A stretch of 57,422 bases of DNA from Planktomarina sp. (GTDB taxonomy: Bacteria; Pseudomonadota; Alphaproteobacteria; Rhodobacterales; Rhodobacteraceae), in assembly GCA_020630595.1 (NCBI GenBank), contig JAHDBC010000003.1, positions 1 to 57,422 on the forward strand, read 5' to 3'. The position numbers and the translations under genes were made by a program. The number at the start of each line of letters is the position of its first letter. Position 1 is the stretch's first letter. Shown in pieces: positions 9,743 through 17,888 of the stretch. The notes beneath the pieces were generated by a model. The model ran no database searches. It saw nothing but the letters and a program-made list of their open reading frames with translations, and was not told where the DNA came from.

Positions 9743-10331
9743 GATCAGATATCTGGCCTTTGCCGTGGCATTGGGCGGTTGCGAAGCCGCCCTTGTTCCA
9801 TCTGAAACAGGCCCCGGTTTTTCGGGTGCCGTGTTGGTGGGGGATGTGACAGTGCAGGGGCCGCAAGGGTACTGCGTTGATCCAACCACAGTTCAGCAGA
9901 ACCTGCGCACGACAGCCGTCACGTTTTTCAGCTGTGACCGGCTGAACGACCCGGATGGTGCAGATGCCACAGAAGGGCGGATGTTCACGGCAACCGCTTT
10001 GCCCGGTCAGATCACGGACCGGGGTGATTTTGCCGACTATTTGAAAAGCGATGCGGGACGGCAGCTTTTGTCGACGGGTGGAACGGCTGACACGGTGACC
10101 GTTCATCGCACCCGGCAATCGCAATCGGCGGTTTATGTGGAATTTAGCGACACAGGGGTTCCGGAACATCTGGGTCAGCGTCAGTGGCGGGGATTTGTGC
10201 CTGTCAAAAACCAGATTGTTGTGATCGCCCTGTATCAAGGGGCGAACGATCCGATCAGCGGGTCAAAAGGCGAACGCGCCCTGCGCGACTTTGCCGAAAA
10301 AGTTGTGCAAGCCAACGCATCAGCCAGCTGA
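9729..10331 (+). CDS. Hypothetical secreted/lipoprotein downstream of ilvD
   Basis: A 200-aa protein I do not recognise. It starts with a short basic and hydrophobic leader ([18 protein letters not shown]) ending in a possible lipobox LGGC, so it may be an outer- or inner-membrane lipoprotein. The mature part has two further cysteines (YCVD and FFSCD) that could form a disulfide, and a C-terminal amphipathic helix. It overlaps the end of ilvD by 14 bp in another frame, suggesting translational coupling with ilvD rather than functional kinship. Roseobacter homologues are expected, but I cannot name a domain. Confidence 0.75.
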   Translation: MSIFKIRYLAFAVALGGCEAALVPSETGPGFSGAVLVGDVTVQGPQGYCVDPTTVQQNLRTTAVTFFSCDRLNDPDGADATEGRMFTATALPGQITDRGDFADYLKSDAGRQLLSTGGTADTVTVHRTRQSQSAVYVEFSDTGVPEHLGQRQWRGFVPVKNQIVVIALYQGANDPISGSKGERALRDFAEKVVQANASAS

Positions 10332-10440
10332 TTGTCCCCAAGGGGGAAACAAAATTGGAAAAACCACCTAGTCAGAAACGATTGGTTAACGATACTATGG
10401 CTTTCGTGGGCATTCATTGACGAACCGGATTACGGCACAA

Positions 10441-11211
10441 ATGGCAGACAAGGCAGGCTTTTTTGAACGACTGACGCACAAGCGCAGTTTGCAGCACTGG
10501 GCGGGCCGTGCAGAAGCCGCGCGCAAGGTGGATTTTCAAACCCTGCGCGGGTTCCAGAAGAAAGCATGGAATCTGCGCAATCTTTTGGATGAAGTGTTGT
10601 TCGTGGCGGAAGATCGGCTGGCTTTGCCGCGCCCCGGGTCTGAAGAATTTAAAAAACCGGCCGATACGGAATGGGCGTGGCGTCCAGCCTTGTGGCGTGG
10701 CCCCGCATGGACCAAAGGCATCGCTGGCATCAATTCCGGTGAAACCATCGCCGAAGGGGCAACCCTGTTCCATGATTGCCAATTCAGTGATCTGACCTAT
10801 CGCCAGATGCGCAACACACGCCAGTCCGACCTTGCGCCCTATGGGGCGCGGTTGGATGTGTTTACGTTCGACGGGTCGTTCCTGTCGTTGGTGCTGGATC
10901 TGCCGGATGAAAGCCGACAGGGCCTGCAACGCACCAACCTGTTCCGGCTGAATACAGTTGTTGAATCAGAACGGCCGCTGGAAATCTTTGCGCGTCTGAA
11001 TGTGAAGCACGGCCCCAACGTTGAACAGATTGTTCGGGAACTTCCGCTGCATCAGGATGATGTCTGGGTCGAATTTGATCTGGGCTATACAAAGATCAAC
11101 GAAAAGCGCGTTGAAAAAATATGGGTCGATCTGATTTTCGAAGGCCCACAAATGAACCAGATCACCTTGCGGGATATCACGATGTCCCGTGGGCGCAGGT
11201 CAGAATTGTAA
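10441..11211 (+). CDS. DUF6478 family protein
   Basis: A 256-aa protein matching the DUF6478 family typical of Rhodobacteraceae. Recognisable blocks are EWAWRPALWRGP, ATLFHDC, FDGSFLSLVLDLP, FARLNVKHGPNVEQIVRELPL and EKRVEKIWVDLIFEGP. The ATG at 10441 gives the N-terminus MADKAGFFERL expected for the family. A TTG 24 bp upstream is in frame but unnecessary. No signal peptide or membrane helix is visible, so it is predicted cytoplasmic. The beta-rich core may be a carbohydrate-binding-like sandwich, but this is inference. It is followed after 10 bp by another short conserved-looking gene. Function unknown. Confidence 0.88.
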   Translation: MADKAGFFERLTHKRSLQHWAGRAEAARKVDFQTLRGFQKKAWNLRNLLDEVLFVAEDRLALPRPGSEEFKKPADTEWAWRPALWRGPAWTKGIAGINSGETIAEGATLFHDCQFSDLTYRQMRNTRQSDLAPYGARLDVFTFDGSFLSLVLDLPDESRQGLQRTNLFRLNTVVESERPLEIFARLNVKHGPNVEQIVRELPLHQDDVWVEFDLGYTKINEKRVEKIWVDLIFEGPQMNQITLRDITMSRGRRSEL

Positions 11212-11221
11212 GGCATTTTTT

Positions 11222-11581
11222 ATGGCACGATTGATCCGCAGTCATCTTTTGGAAGGCGTCTGGACCGGGGAGGTCGATGGCCTGTCGACGATGCCGGATA
11301 TCGAAGTGACGCTGCATGACCGTATCGTCAATGGTGTGGGCGTCGGCCCGGGCGAAGACGGAACGTGGTTGATCCATGTTCCTGTCCCGCCAGAGGCGGT
11401 CACCGATGGCAGCCACAGTTTTCTGGTGACCATGGGCAACGGGGATCTGCTGGCGACGTTTACCATAATCGCCGGTGAAACCGTCGCCGAAGACCTGCGT
11501 GCCGAAATCGGCCTGTTGCGGGATGAACTGGACATGCTGAAAAAGGCATTCCGTAAGCACGTTTTGGAAACGATGGGGTGA
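11222..11581 (+). CDS. Hypothetical protein paired with DUF6478
   Basis: A 119-aa protein starting MARLIRSHLLEGVW at ATG 11222. The first 85 residues look beta-rich (alternating hydrophobic strands around DGTWLIHVPVPP and SHSFLVTMGNGDLLATF). The last 35 form a charged helix with heptad-like leucines (LRAEIGLLRDELDMLKKAF) suggestive of a short coiled coil, hence oligomerisation. It starts 10 bp after the DUF6478 stop and is probably in the same transcript. I do not recognise the family. Confidence 0.75.
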   Translation: MARLIRSHLLEGVWTGEVDGLSTMPDIEVTLHDRIVNGVGVGPGEDGTWLIHVPVPPEAVTDGSHSFLVTMGNGDLLATFTIIAGETVAEDLRAEIGLLRDELDMLKKAFRKHVLETMG

Positions 11582-11807
11582 CCCATGGCGGCATTGTGTC
11601 CGCTGACTGCCCCAATTGATTCTATCTGTGTTGCGCAAAATCGTTATTTTTCAGCATCTTGTGGATTTTTGACGCTGCCACAATTACCTGTTTCCCAAAT
11701 CGCGACAGTTCTAAATTAAACCCTGTTATTGTCCGCGCCCCGTCCATCTGGGACCAGAATCACCCTGCAATTTCATCCTCAGAACGAATTGGATGAAAGG
11801 GACAGTC

Positions 11808-12713
11808 ATGGACCGTCTGACAGAGATGGAGGCGTTTGCGACAGTTGTCGATCAGGGCGGCTTCACCGACGCTGCGAAGAAGATGGGAATCTCTAAATCC
11901 GCAGTGTCAAAGCATGTATCATCGTTAGAGGCACGCTTGGGCGCACGCCTGTTGAACCGCACCACCCGCCGGGTGTCGCCGACAGAAATTGGGCTGGCTT
12001 ATTATGATCGTGCGCGGCGTGTGTTAAATGACGCTGGCGAAGCGGACGCATTGGTCACATCCATGCAGTCTGCACCGTCTGGTCTGTTGCGGATCAGTGT
12101 GGCGACGGATTTTGGCGTGAACCACCTGTCCCCGGTGTTGGGTGAATTCTTGCAGGAATTTCCGGAAATCACTGTGAACATGGTTCTGAACAACCGCTAT
12201 GTGGAACTGATTTCCGAAGGGTTTGATATGGCCATTCGCATCGGCGAACTGGAAGACAGCACCCTCAGGGCCCGCAAGCTGACAGAAACCACACGTCGGA
12301 TGATTGCATCGCCCGAATATTTCGAAAAGCATGGCCGCCCCGAAAAGATCGACGATCTGAACGAACACAAGCTGCTGCATTATTCGAACCAATCAAACGG
12401 GTCCTTGTGGAAAATCACGGCACCGTCTGGGGAAAAGCGTCAGGTGCGCACGGCAGGTTGGCTGACGGTCAATGACGGTCAATCCCTGTTAAACGCCGCG
12501 ATTTCCGGCCTGGGCATCGCTTATCTGCCATCGTTTTTGTACGCAGATGCGCTGGAACAGGGGCTGGTCATGGATGCGATCCCTGAATTGCCGCAGGAAA
12601 CCCAGGGCATTTATGCCGTGTACCCGCCGGGCCGCTTCACACAGCCCAAGGTCCGCGCATTCATCGATTTCCTTGTCCACGCATTCGCAGAGAAAGGACC
12701 AGAACAATGGTAA
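11808..12713 (+). CDS. LysR-family transcriptional regulator
   Basis: One-domain-each LysR-type regulator, 301 aa. The N-terminal winged helix-turn-helix (residues about 2-60) includes FTDAAKKMGISKSAVSKHVSSLE, split here by the recognition helix, and the usual LLNRTTRRVSPTE follows. The rest is a periplasmic-binding-like effector domain. ATG 11808 is preferred over ATG 11793 because GAAAGG sits 7 bp upstream of it. The 226-bp region upstream probably holds its promoter. It does not face a clear divergent target gene, so its regulon cannot be inferred here. It converges on the OmpA-family gene. Confidence 0.92.
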   Translation: MDRLTEMEAFATVVDQGGFTDAAKKMGISKSAVSKHVSSLEARLGARLLNRTTRRVSPTEIGLAYYDRARRVLNDAGEADALVTSMQSAPSGLLRISVATDFGVNHLSPVLGEFLQEFPEITVNMVLNNRYVELISEGFDMAIRIGELEDSTLRARKLTETTRRMIASPEYFEKHGRPEKIDDLNEHKLLHYSNQSNGSLWKITAPSGEKRQVRTAGWLTVNDGQSLLNAAISGLGIAYLPSFLYADALEQGLVMDAIPELPQETQGIYAVYPPGRFTQPKVRAFIDFLVHAFAEKGPEQW

Positions 12714-12751
12714 GCGTAACGAGTACTTGTGTTTCCGTATCAGTGACTGGC

Positions 12752-13675
12752 CTAGTCGGTCGAGGTTACGATTACTTCGACCCGACGATTCAAGCTCCGG
12801 CCAACTTCGGTCGTGTTGGGGCCCACGGGGGCAAGGTATCCCATTCCCTCGGCCGCGACCCGTTCGGGGGCGATGCCATAGGTTTGCAAAAGTTCGGCAC
12901 GTACCGCCCCCGCGCGGCGTTTGGACAGGGCGATATTGCCGTCAAGCGACCCAACCGCATCGGTATGCCCCACCAAAGCTATCGTGCGCTTTGGGTTGGC
13001 TGATAGATAATCAGCCAACGCCGCAAGGCTTGGAAAATCTGATCCATCCAGATCAGACGATCCGGTTTCAAAGACAAGATCCGACAGGATAAACCGCCCG
13101 GTCGTTTCCAGCGCATCTGTCATATCAACCGGGGTATCGTTCTGAACGATGGCCGGGTTTTCAACGGGCGCAGTTGACCCCACCACCTGTGTTTGGGTGC
13201 CCCCATCGGGGGTGACGGTTGTCAGATGCAGATGCACCGCGTCCTGTGTGCGGCTGGTCACCAGCATGATCGCGCGACCATCGTCGTGTCGGGCGGACAG
13301 AAAACCAAAATGCCCCAGATCAATGAACATCGCGGGCGGTTCGATGATGTTCAACGCAAAGCGGAAATCAAACCCACCGCAGTCAAAATCCCGGCATCGA
13401 AAAGCGACATGAAACCCCTGATCGATCAATTGTTGTTCGATTCCATCCAGCACCCGGAATGCACCAACATCCCTGCGCAGATGATAGACCTGATGGGCGG
13501 TTGTTCCTGCAATCCGGCGCGTTGGCACAGCCTGATCCCACGGGCCGACTGGCAGCTGATAAAACATGCCTTCTTCGACCAACCGGTCAACAGAACGCGG
13601 CTGCCCCGGGAATTCCAGCGATTGGGCCATAACCAGACCCGGAACAAACAACAGGGGAAACAGTGTGCGGATCAT
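12752..13675 (-). CDS. OmpA-family protein
   Basis: Exported protein of 307 aa with a cleavable signal peptide (MIRTLFPLLFVPGLVMAQS). A roughly 165-residue N-terminal region of unknown fold follows, then a C-terminal OmpA-like peptidoglycan-binding domain. The domain shows VGHTDAVGSLDGN, ALSKRRAGAVRAEL and SLNRRVEVIV, including the diaminopimelate-contacting Asp/Arg pattern. It contains several cysteines in the N-terminal part (FRCRDFDCGGFDF). The start overlaps the stop of the upstream peroxidase-related gene by 4 bp, so the two are translationally coupled. Confidence 0.9.
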   Translation of the reverse strand: MIRTLFPLLFVPGLVMAQSLEFPGQPRSVDRLVEEGMFYQLPVGPWDQAVPTRRIAGTTAHQVYHLRRDVGAFRVLDGIEQQLIDQGFHVAFRCRDFDCGGFDFRFALNIIEPPAMFIDLGHFGFLSARHDDGRAIMLVTSRTQDAVHLHLTTVTPDGGTQTQVVGSTAPVENPAIVQNDTPVDMTDALETTGRFILSDLVFETGSSDLDGSDFPSLAALADYLSANPKRTIALVGHTDAVGSLDGNIALSKRRAGAVRAELLQTYGIAPERVAAEGMGYLAPVGPNTTEVGRSLNRRVEVIVTSTD

Positions 13676-14238
13676 CTGGCCTGCGCGTGGTAATCATCGT
13701 TGGGGCGCATGTCTGTGGCACTGGCCATGCGGTTTGTCATGTTGAAAAATCCGGCAACGGCGGCAATGTCCCATATATCGCGGTCCGAAAATCCGACCGT
13801 GCGCAAGGCTTGACGGTCGGCTTCTTCGATCGTGTGGCTGGCTTCGGTCATTTTGACTGCGAAATCCAGCATTGCACGTTGTCGGGCATCCAACGGTGCG
13901 GTCCGGTAATTCATCACCAGTTGTTCGCCCAAAATGGGATCGCCCGACAATTCACGGACGGCTGCGCCATGGGCTGTCAGGCAATAAAAACAGCGGTTTA
14001 CGGCTGAAACGGCCACGGCAATCATTTCGCGTTCCAGCTTGGTCAGCCCGCTGTTTGCCAGCATCACATCGTTATAAAGGCCCGCAAAAGCGTTCAGTTT
14101 TTCGATATCAAACGCATAGGCGCGCAAAACATTCGGTATCAGGCCCAGCTTTTCCTGACAGATATCGAAATACTTCTGTGTCGCATCCGGCAACGGATCA
14201 ACAGGGGGCAGGTTCAGGGCAGTGGGCAAATCAGACAT
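13672..14238 (-). CDS. Peroxidase-related (AhpD/CMD-like) CxxC enzyme
   Basis: AhpD/carboxymuconolactone-decarboxylase-fold protein of the 'uncharacterized peroxidase-related enzyme' family, 188 aa. The redox motif is CFYCLTAHG, with CxxC followed by the conserved His. The ATG at 14238 is chosen because GAAAGGTG lies just upstream and because it touches the stop of the GNAT gene (TGATG). A longer in-frame extension covers the GNAT gene only. It likely reduces peroxides or alkyl peroxides with a partner thiol system; substrate unknown. Second-to-last gene of a four-gene coupled group. Confidence 0.88.
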   Translation of the reverse strand: MSDLPTALNLPPVDPLPDATQKYFDICQEKLGLIPNVLRAYAFDIEKLNAFAGLYNDVMLANSGLTKLEREMIAVAVSAVNRCFYCLTAHGAAVRELSGDPILGEQLVMNYRTAPLDARQRAMLDFAVKMTEASHTIEEADRQALRTVGFSDRDIWDIAAVAGFFNMTNRMASATDMRPNDDYHAQAR

Positions 14239-14927
14239 CAGGCACCTTTCGCACGGTAATGGTAGCTTTCCACAACCTGCATCCCGATGGAAGAATAGAG
14301 CGTGTTGGCCGCCGCGTTTGCACGGGTCACCGCCAGTGTCATCGTCTGTGCGCCGTGGTGATGCGCCCAATGGGCCGCCTGCGCAATCATGCGTTGGGCA
14401 ACACCCTGACGGCGATGGTCTTCCAAAACCTCTAACGCGTGGATCATTGCGATGTTTTGGTGAATAGCCACGAACCCTGCGCCAACGACCGAATCTTTGT
14501 TACGGCCCAGAATACCCATCTTTGGCCCTTGCGCCCTGTCCATGACCGCCAGCCGGGTTGCGCCGATGCCGCCTTTCTTCCAAACCTCTTTCATTGTGAA
14601 AAGGGGTTCCCAGACGGGGTAAACCTTGGCCTGTGGCAGGGGGTCTGTGATCAGATCAGCGACCGGGATCGAATAGATCACGGTTGGATCCACAATCGCA
14701 TAACCCGCTGTTTCCAGCGCCTGATCCAGATCCGTTTCCCCGTTTCGGACCATGAACAGGGGCGCATCCATCGCTGTTTCTGCCACATCAATGTCGGCCT
14801 TTGGGTCCACACGGGTCGCAGCCGACACGCGTTTTCCACCGCCAGCGCCATCGCGCAGGATCCAACCGCCATGCTTGCGTTTATGGGCTGCTGGCCATGT
14901 GGCATCCAGTACATCAAACACGGTCAT
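14238..14927 (-). CDS. GNAT-family N-acetyltransferase
   Basis: Predicted acyl-CoA-dependent N-acetyltransferase of 229 aa. The C-terminal half contains the GNAT core: strand IHALEVLEDHRRQGVAQRMI with the acetyl-CoA pyrophosphate-binding R/QxxGxG/A pattern, then ANAAANTLYSSIGM, the typical motif B. The N-terminal 110 residues are less conserved and may shape the acceptor site. It overlaps the CinA-like gene by 4 bp upstream and the peroxidase-related gene by 1 bp downstream. Acceptor substrate unknown. Confidence 0.88.
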   Translation of the reverse strand: MTVFDVLDATWPAAHKRKHGGWILRDGAGGGKRVSAATRVDPKADIDVAETAMDAPLFMVRNGETDLDQALETAGYAIVDPTVIYSIPVADLITDPLPQAKVYPVWEPLFTMKEVWKKGGIGATRLAVMDRAQGPKMGILGRNKDSVVGAGFVAIHQNIAMIHALEVLEDHRRQGVAQRMIAQAAHWAHHHGAQTMTLAVTRANAAANTLYSSIGMQVVESYHYRAKGA

Positions 14928-15643
14928 GCAAACGCGGCCTTTGTTGCGGCAACGGCATCTGCAACGCGGGCGGCATTGGTGCCCCGGATCACGATATTTG
15001 CGCCGTATTTGCCATCTTTCTGGAACGGGTAGCTGCCAATCGAAAGATCGGCGTAGGCTTGCGCGATATCGGCAAGGGGCCCGGCAATGTCGCCTTCGCC
15101 GCGATCAATGCGAACGCTGTCTGACACCAGCGGGTCACCCCCTGTGAGTGTTGGCAATACGCTTTCCACCATCGCCCGAAACACCGATGGTACCCCGGCC
15201 ATCACATGAACATTCTGAATGGTGAAGCCCGGTGCGACGCTGACCGGGTTGTCGATCAGTGTTGCTGTATCGGGGATACGGGCCATGCGTTTGCGGGCAT
15301 CGTTGAATTCCAGCCCCTGCCGATCATAATGCGCCTGCAACAGCGCCGCCGCATCGGCACGGATATCGATATGGTCTTCAAATGCCAGTGCCATGCAGTC
15401 GGCGGTGATATCGTCATGGGTCGGACCGATGCCCCCGCTTGTAAACACATGGTCATAGGCCCCGGTCAGGGCCTGCACCGCTGTGACGATTGCGCCCTGA
15501 TCATCGGAAACAATCCGAACCTCTTTCAAGTCGATCCCATGTTCGGTCAGCTTTCCGGCCAGATGGTGCATGTTTGCATCGCGTGTGCGGCCAGACAGGA
15601 TTTCATCACCGATGACCAGCATGGCGGCAGTGGGGTTGGGCAT
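14924..15643 (-). CDS. CinA-like molybdopterin-binding-fold protein
   Basis: A 239-aa protein with a MoCF_biosynth/CinA N-terminal domain: AAMLVIGDEILSGRTRDAN at the start and TSGGIGPTHDDIT near residues 68-80. Full-length CinA also carries a C-terminal nicotinamide-nucleotide deamidase (PncC) domain; that is absent, so this is the stand-alone form common in Alphaproteobacteria. CinA-type domains act as ADP-ribose pyrophosphatases in some bacteria. First gene of the coupled CinA-like - GNAT - peroxidase - OmpA group and divergent from sfsA across 46 bp. Confidence 0.9.
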   Translation of the reverse strand: MPNPTAAMLVIGDEILSGRTRDANMHHLAGKLTEHGIDLKEVRIVSDDQGAIVTAVQALTGAYDHVFTSGGIGPTHDDITADCMALAFEDHIDIRADAAALLQAHYDRQGLEFNDARKRMARIPDTATLIDNPVSVAPGFTIQNVHVMAGVPSVFRAMVESVLPTLTGGDPLVSDSVRIDRGEGDIAGPLADIAQAYADLSIGSYPFQKDGKYGANIVIRGTNAARVADAVAATKAAFA

Positions 15644-15689
15644 GGGGGCTCTCCTTGTCCGGGCATGATTTGCGGTATAGGTCGCGGCT

Positions 15690-16394
15690 ATGCGCTTTCA
15701 AACCCCCCTTGTCCCCGGCACACTGATCCGCCGCTACAATCGGTTCCTGGCAGATGTGACATTGGACGATGGGACAGTGGTCAAGGCACATTGCCCCAAT
15801 CCGGGGTCAATGATGGGGCTGAAAGACCCGGGGCTGCGTGTCTGGTTGGAACCCAATGACGATCCAAAGAAAAAGTTGAAGTATGGCTGGCGTGTTGCGG
15901 ACCTGAATGGCACATGGGTCGGAATTGATACCGCCACACCAAACCGCGTGGTGAAAGAGGCACTTGCCGCACGTCAGATCACCGAACTGGCCGACTACAC
16001 CACGATCATTCCAGAACAGAAATACGGCACCAATTCCCGGATCGATTTTCTGCTGCGACAAGACGGGCTGCCAGATGCATATGTAGAGGTGAAGAACGTT
16101 CACCTGCTGCGTGAAGATGACTGGGCCGAATTTCCCGACAGCGTGACAACCCGGGGGGCCAAACATCTGGATGAATTGGCAAGGGTCGCCGATGCGGGCG
16201 GTCGGGCGGTCATGCTTTATCTGGTTCAACACATGGGGTGCCACAGGTTCAAACTGGCCGAAGATCTGGACCCGGCCTATGCGGCGGCGTTCCGGGATGC
16301 GCGGGCACATGGGGTCGAAATGATCTGCTATGGATGCACGGTCAGTGTTGATGAAATAACCTTGGCTGATCCGATTCCGATCTATGTCGAATGA
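15690..16394 (+). CDS. sfsA: Sugar fermentation stimulation protein homolog
   Basis: SfsA-family protein of 234 aa. Diagnostic blocks are RRYNRFLADVTLDDG, AHCPNPGSMMGL, RIDFLLRQDG, YVEVKNVHL and PDSVTTRGAKHLDEL. The fold is an OB domain plus a nuclease-like (PD-(D/E)XK-type) domain; the D in RIDFLL and the ExK in VEVKN match that core. The E. coli protein was linked to maltose metabolism, but the true function is unsettled. It is followed by map after 87 bp on the same strand. Confidence 0.95.
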   Translation: MRFQTPLVPGTLIRRYNRFLADVTLDDGTVVKAHCPNPGSMMGLKDPGLRVWLEPNDDPKKKLKYGWRVADLNGTWVGIDTATPNRVVKEALAARQITELADYTTIIPEQKYGTNSRIDFLLRQDGLPDAYVEVKNVHLLREDDWAEFPDSVTTRGAKHLDELARVADAGGRAVMLYLVQHMGCHRFKLAEDLDPAYAAAFRDARAHGVEMICYGCTVSVDEITLADPIPIYVE

Positions 16395-16481
16395 TCACTC
16401 AACCCGGGCCAAACCCGGCCCCCTTTCACCTGACTTGAACTTGCCTTATATTCTGCCAATCATCACAAAAGGCATTGCCCC

Positions 16482-17351
16482 ATGGACCATCGTGGACATC
16501 TGACAAAAGACGGCATTCGGATTTACGATCCGGCTGATTTTGCGGGCATGGCAGAAGCCGGGCGTGTCGCGGCGCAAATTCTGGATGATATCATCCCCCA
16601 TGTGAAATCGGGAAATTCCACGGGCGAAATCGACCGTGTGATCACGGATATGGTCAATGCCCACGGCGCACGGTCTGCGACGATTGGGTACAAGGGCTAT
16701 CAGCATGCAAGCTGCATCAGCGTGAACCACGTTGTGTGCCATGGCATCCCCGGTGCCCCCGTGCCGAAATCCGGGTCTGAAACCGTGTCGCGTGATTTGG
16801 AAAAACGCCGCAAAGATGATGTGCTGGTGGATGGGGACATCGTGAACATCGATGTGACCGTCATCGTTGACGGATGGTTTGGCGACACAAGCCGGATGTA
16901 TGTGGCCGGCACGCCATCCAAAAAAGCGGAAAAGCTGATTCAGGTGACCCATGATGCCCTGTTCAAGGGGATCGAAGCGGTCAAACCCGGCAACACCTTT
17001 GGTGATATTGGGCACGCCATCCAAAGTTATGTGGAAGACCGCCGCATGTCCGTCGTGCGTGATTTTTGCGGTCACGGATTGGGTGCGGTGTTCCATGCGC
17101 CGCCCAACGTTTTGCATTATGGGCGTGCCGGAACTGGCCCGATTTTGGAACCCGGCATGTTCTTTACCATCGAACCCATGGTGAATCTGGGCCGCAAAGA
17201 AACATTCGTTTTGAAAGATGAATGGACAGCCGTCACCCGTGACAAATCCCTGTCTGCGCAGTTTGAACATTCGGTCGGTGTGACAGAAGACGGTGTCGAA
17301 ATCTTCACCCTGTCGCCGGGCGGTGTGTACCACCCAACCTATTTAGCCTGA
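16482..17351 (+). CDS. map: Type I methionine aminopeptidase
   Basis: Cytoplasmic metalloprotease that removes the initiator methionine from new proteins. The 289-aa product has the five metal ligands in order: two Asp in NIDVTVIVDGWFGDTSRM, His in HGLGAVFH, Glu in FTIEPM and Glu in QFEHS. It has no N-terminal zinc-finger extension beyond the usual. ATG 16482 has AAAGG upstream. Its 3' end overlaps convergent rsmD by 9 bp. Confidence 0.96.
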   Translation: MDHRGHLTKDGIRIYDPADFAGMAEAGRVAAQILDDIIPHVKSGNSTGEIDRVITDMVNAHGARSATIGYKGYQHASCISVNHVVCHGIPGAPVPKSGSETVSRDLEKRRKDDVLVDGDIVNIDVTVIVDGWFGDTSRMYVAGTPSKKAEKLIQVTHDALFKGIEAVKPGNTFGDIGHAIQSYVEDRRMSVVRDFCGHGLGAVFHAPPNVLHYGRAGTGPILEPGMFFTIEPMVNLGRKETFVLKDEWTAVTRDKSLSAQFEHSVGVTEDGVEIFTLSPGGVYHPTYLA

Positions 17352-17888
17352 TCGCAACAACACGCTGACCGTTGTGCCCCCGAACGTGCGCTGGGTCAGG
17401 GTGTCATACCCTGTGCGGGATTGGGCTGTGTTGTCTTCCCAGATGACCAGCGCGTCTGGGGCGATCCAACCCTGTGTCTCTCCTGCGTCAAGTGCCGCTG
17501 ACCCCAAGCCCTGCCCGTAGGGTGGGTCCAAAAAGATGACATCGTGGGCATCACCCAATGGCAGTTTGCGGGCATCTGTGCGGATCAACCGGGTGGTTGG
17601 CTGGCTGTTGGTCAGGCGGATGTTATCGGCCAGAATTTTTTGGGCGGCCCGTCCGTTTTCCACAAATGTGACATGGGATGCGCCGCGCGACAGCGCCTCT
17701 AACCCCAATGCGCCGGTGCCCGCGAACAGATCCAAGACGCGCATCCCTGCGAAGTCCACGTGATTGGCGAGGATATTGAACAGGCTTTCGCGAACGCGGT
17801 CGGTGGTGGGGCGCAGGTGGGCGGCAGGATCACCTTTGCCCACCGATGCAAGCCGCATGCCCTTGAACCGTCCTGCGATGATCCTCAC
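17343..17888 (-). CDS. rsmD: 16S rRNA (guanine(966)-N2)-methyltransferase
   Basis: SAM-dependent enzyme that methylates G966 of 16S rRNA during 30S assembly. The 181-aa product begins MRIIAGRFKGMRL, followed by LRPTTDRVRESLFNIL. It has the SAM-binding glycine loop DLFAGTGALGLEALSRGA and the catalytic DPPYGQG (D-P-P-Y) motif. Length and order fit the RsmD family. It overlaps the upstream flavoprotein gene by 4 bp and converges with map. Confidence 0.94.
   Translation of the reverse strand: MRIIAGRFKGMRLASVGKGDPAAHLRPTTDRVRESLFNILANHVDFAGMRVLDLFAGTGALGLEALSRGASHVTFVENGRAAQKILADNIRLTNSQPTTRLIRTDARKLPLGDAHDVIFLDPPYGQGLGSAALDAGETQGWIAPDALVIWEDNTAQSRTGYDTLTQRTFGGTTVSVLLRSG

Noticed and set aside
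8678..9889. 403-codon antisense ORF opposite ilvD
   Set aside because: It is a shadow of the strongly conserved ilvD frame; its sequence has no recognisable domain or ribosome site.
10332..10360. CCCC/GGGG hairpin after the ilvD-downstream lipoprotein gene as a terminator
   Set aside because: Only four GC pairs with bulges and no T-run on the plus strand.
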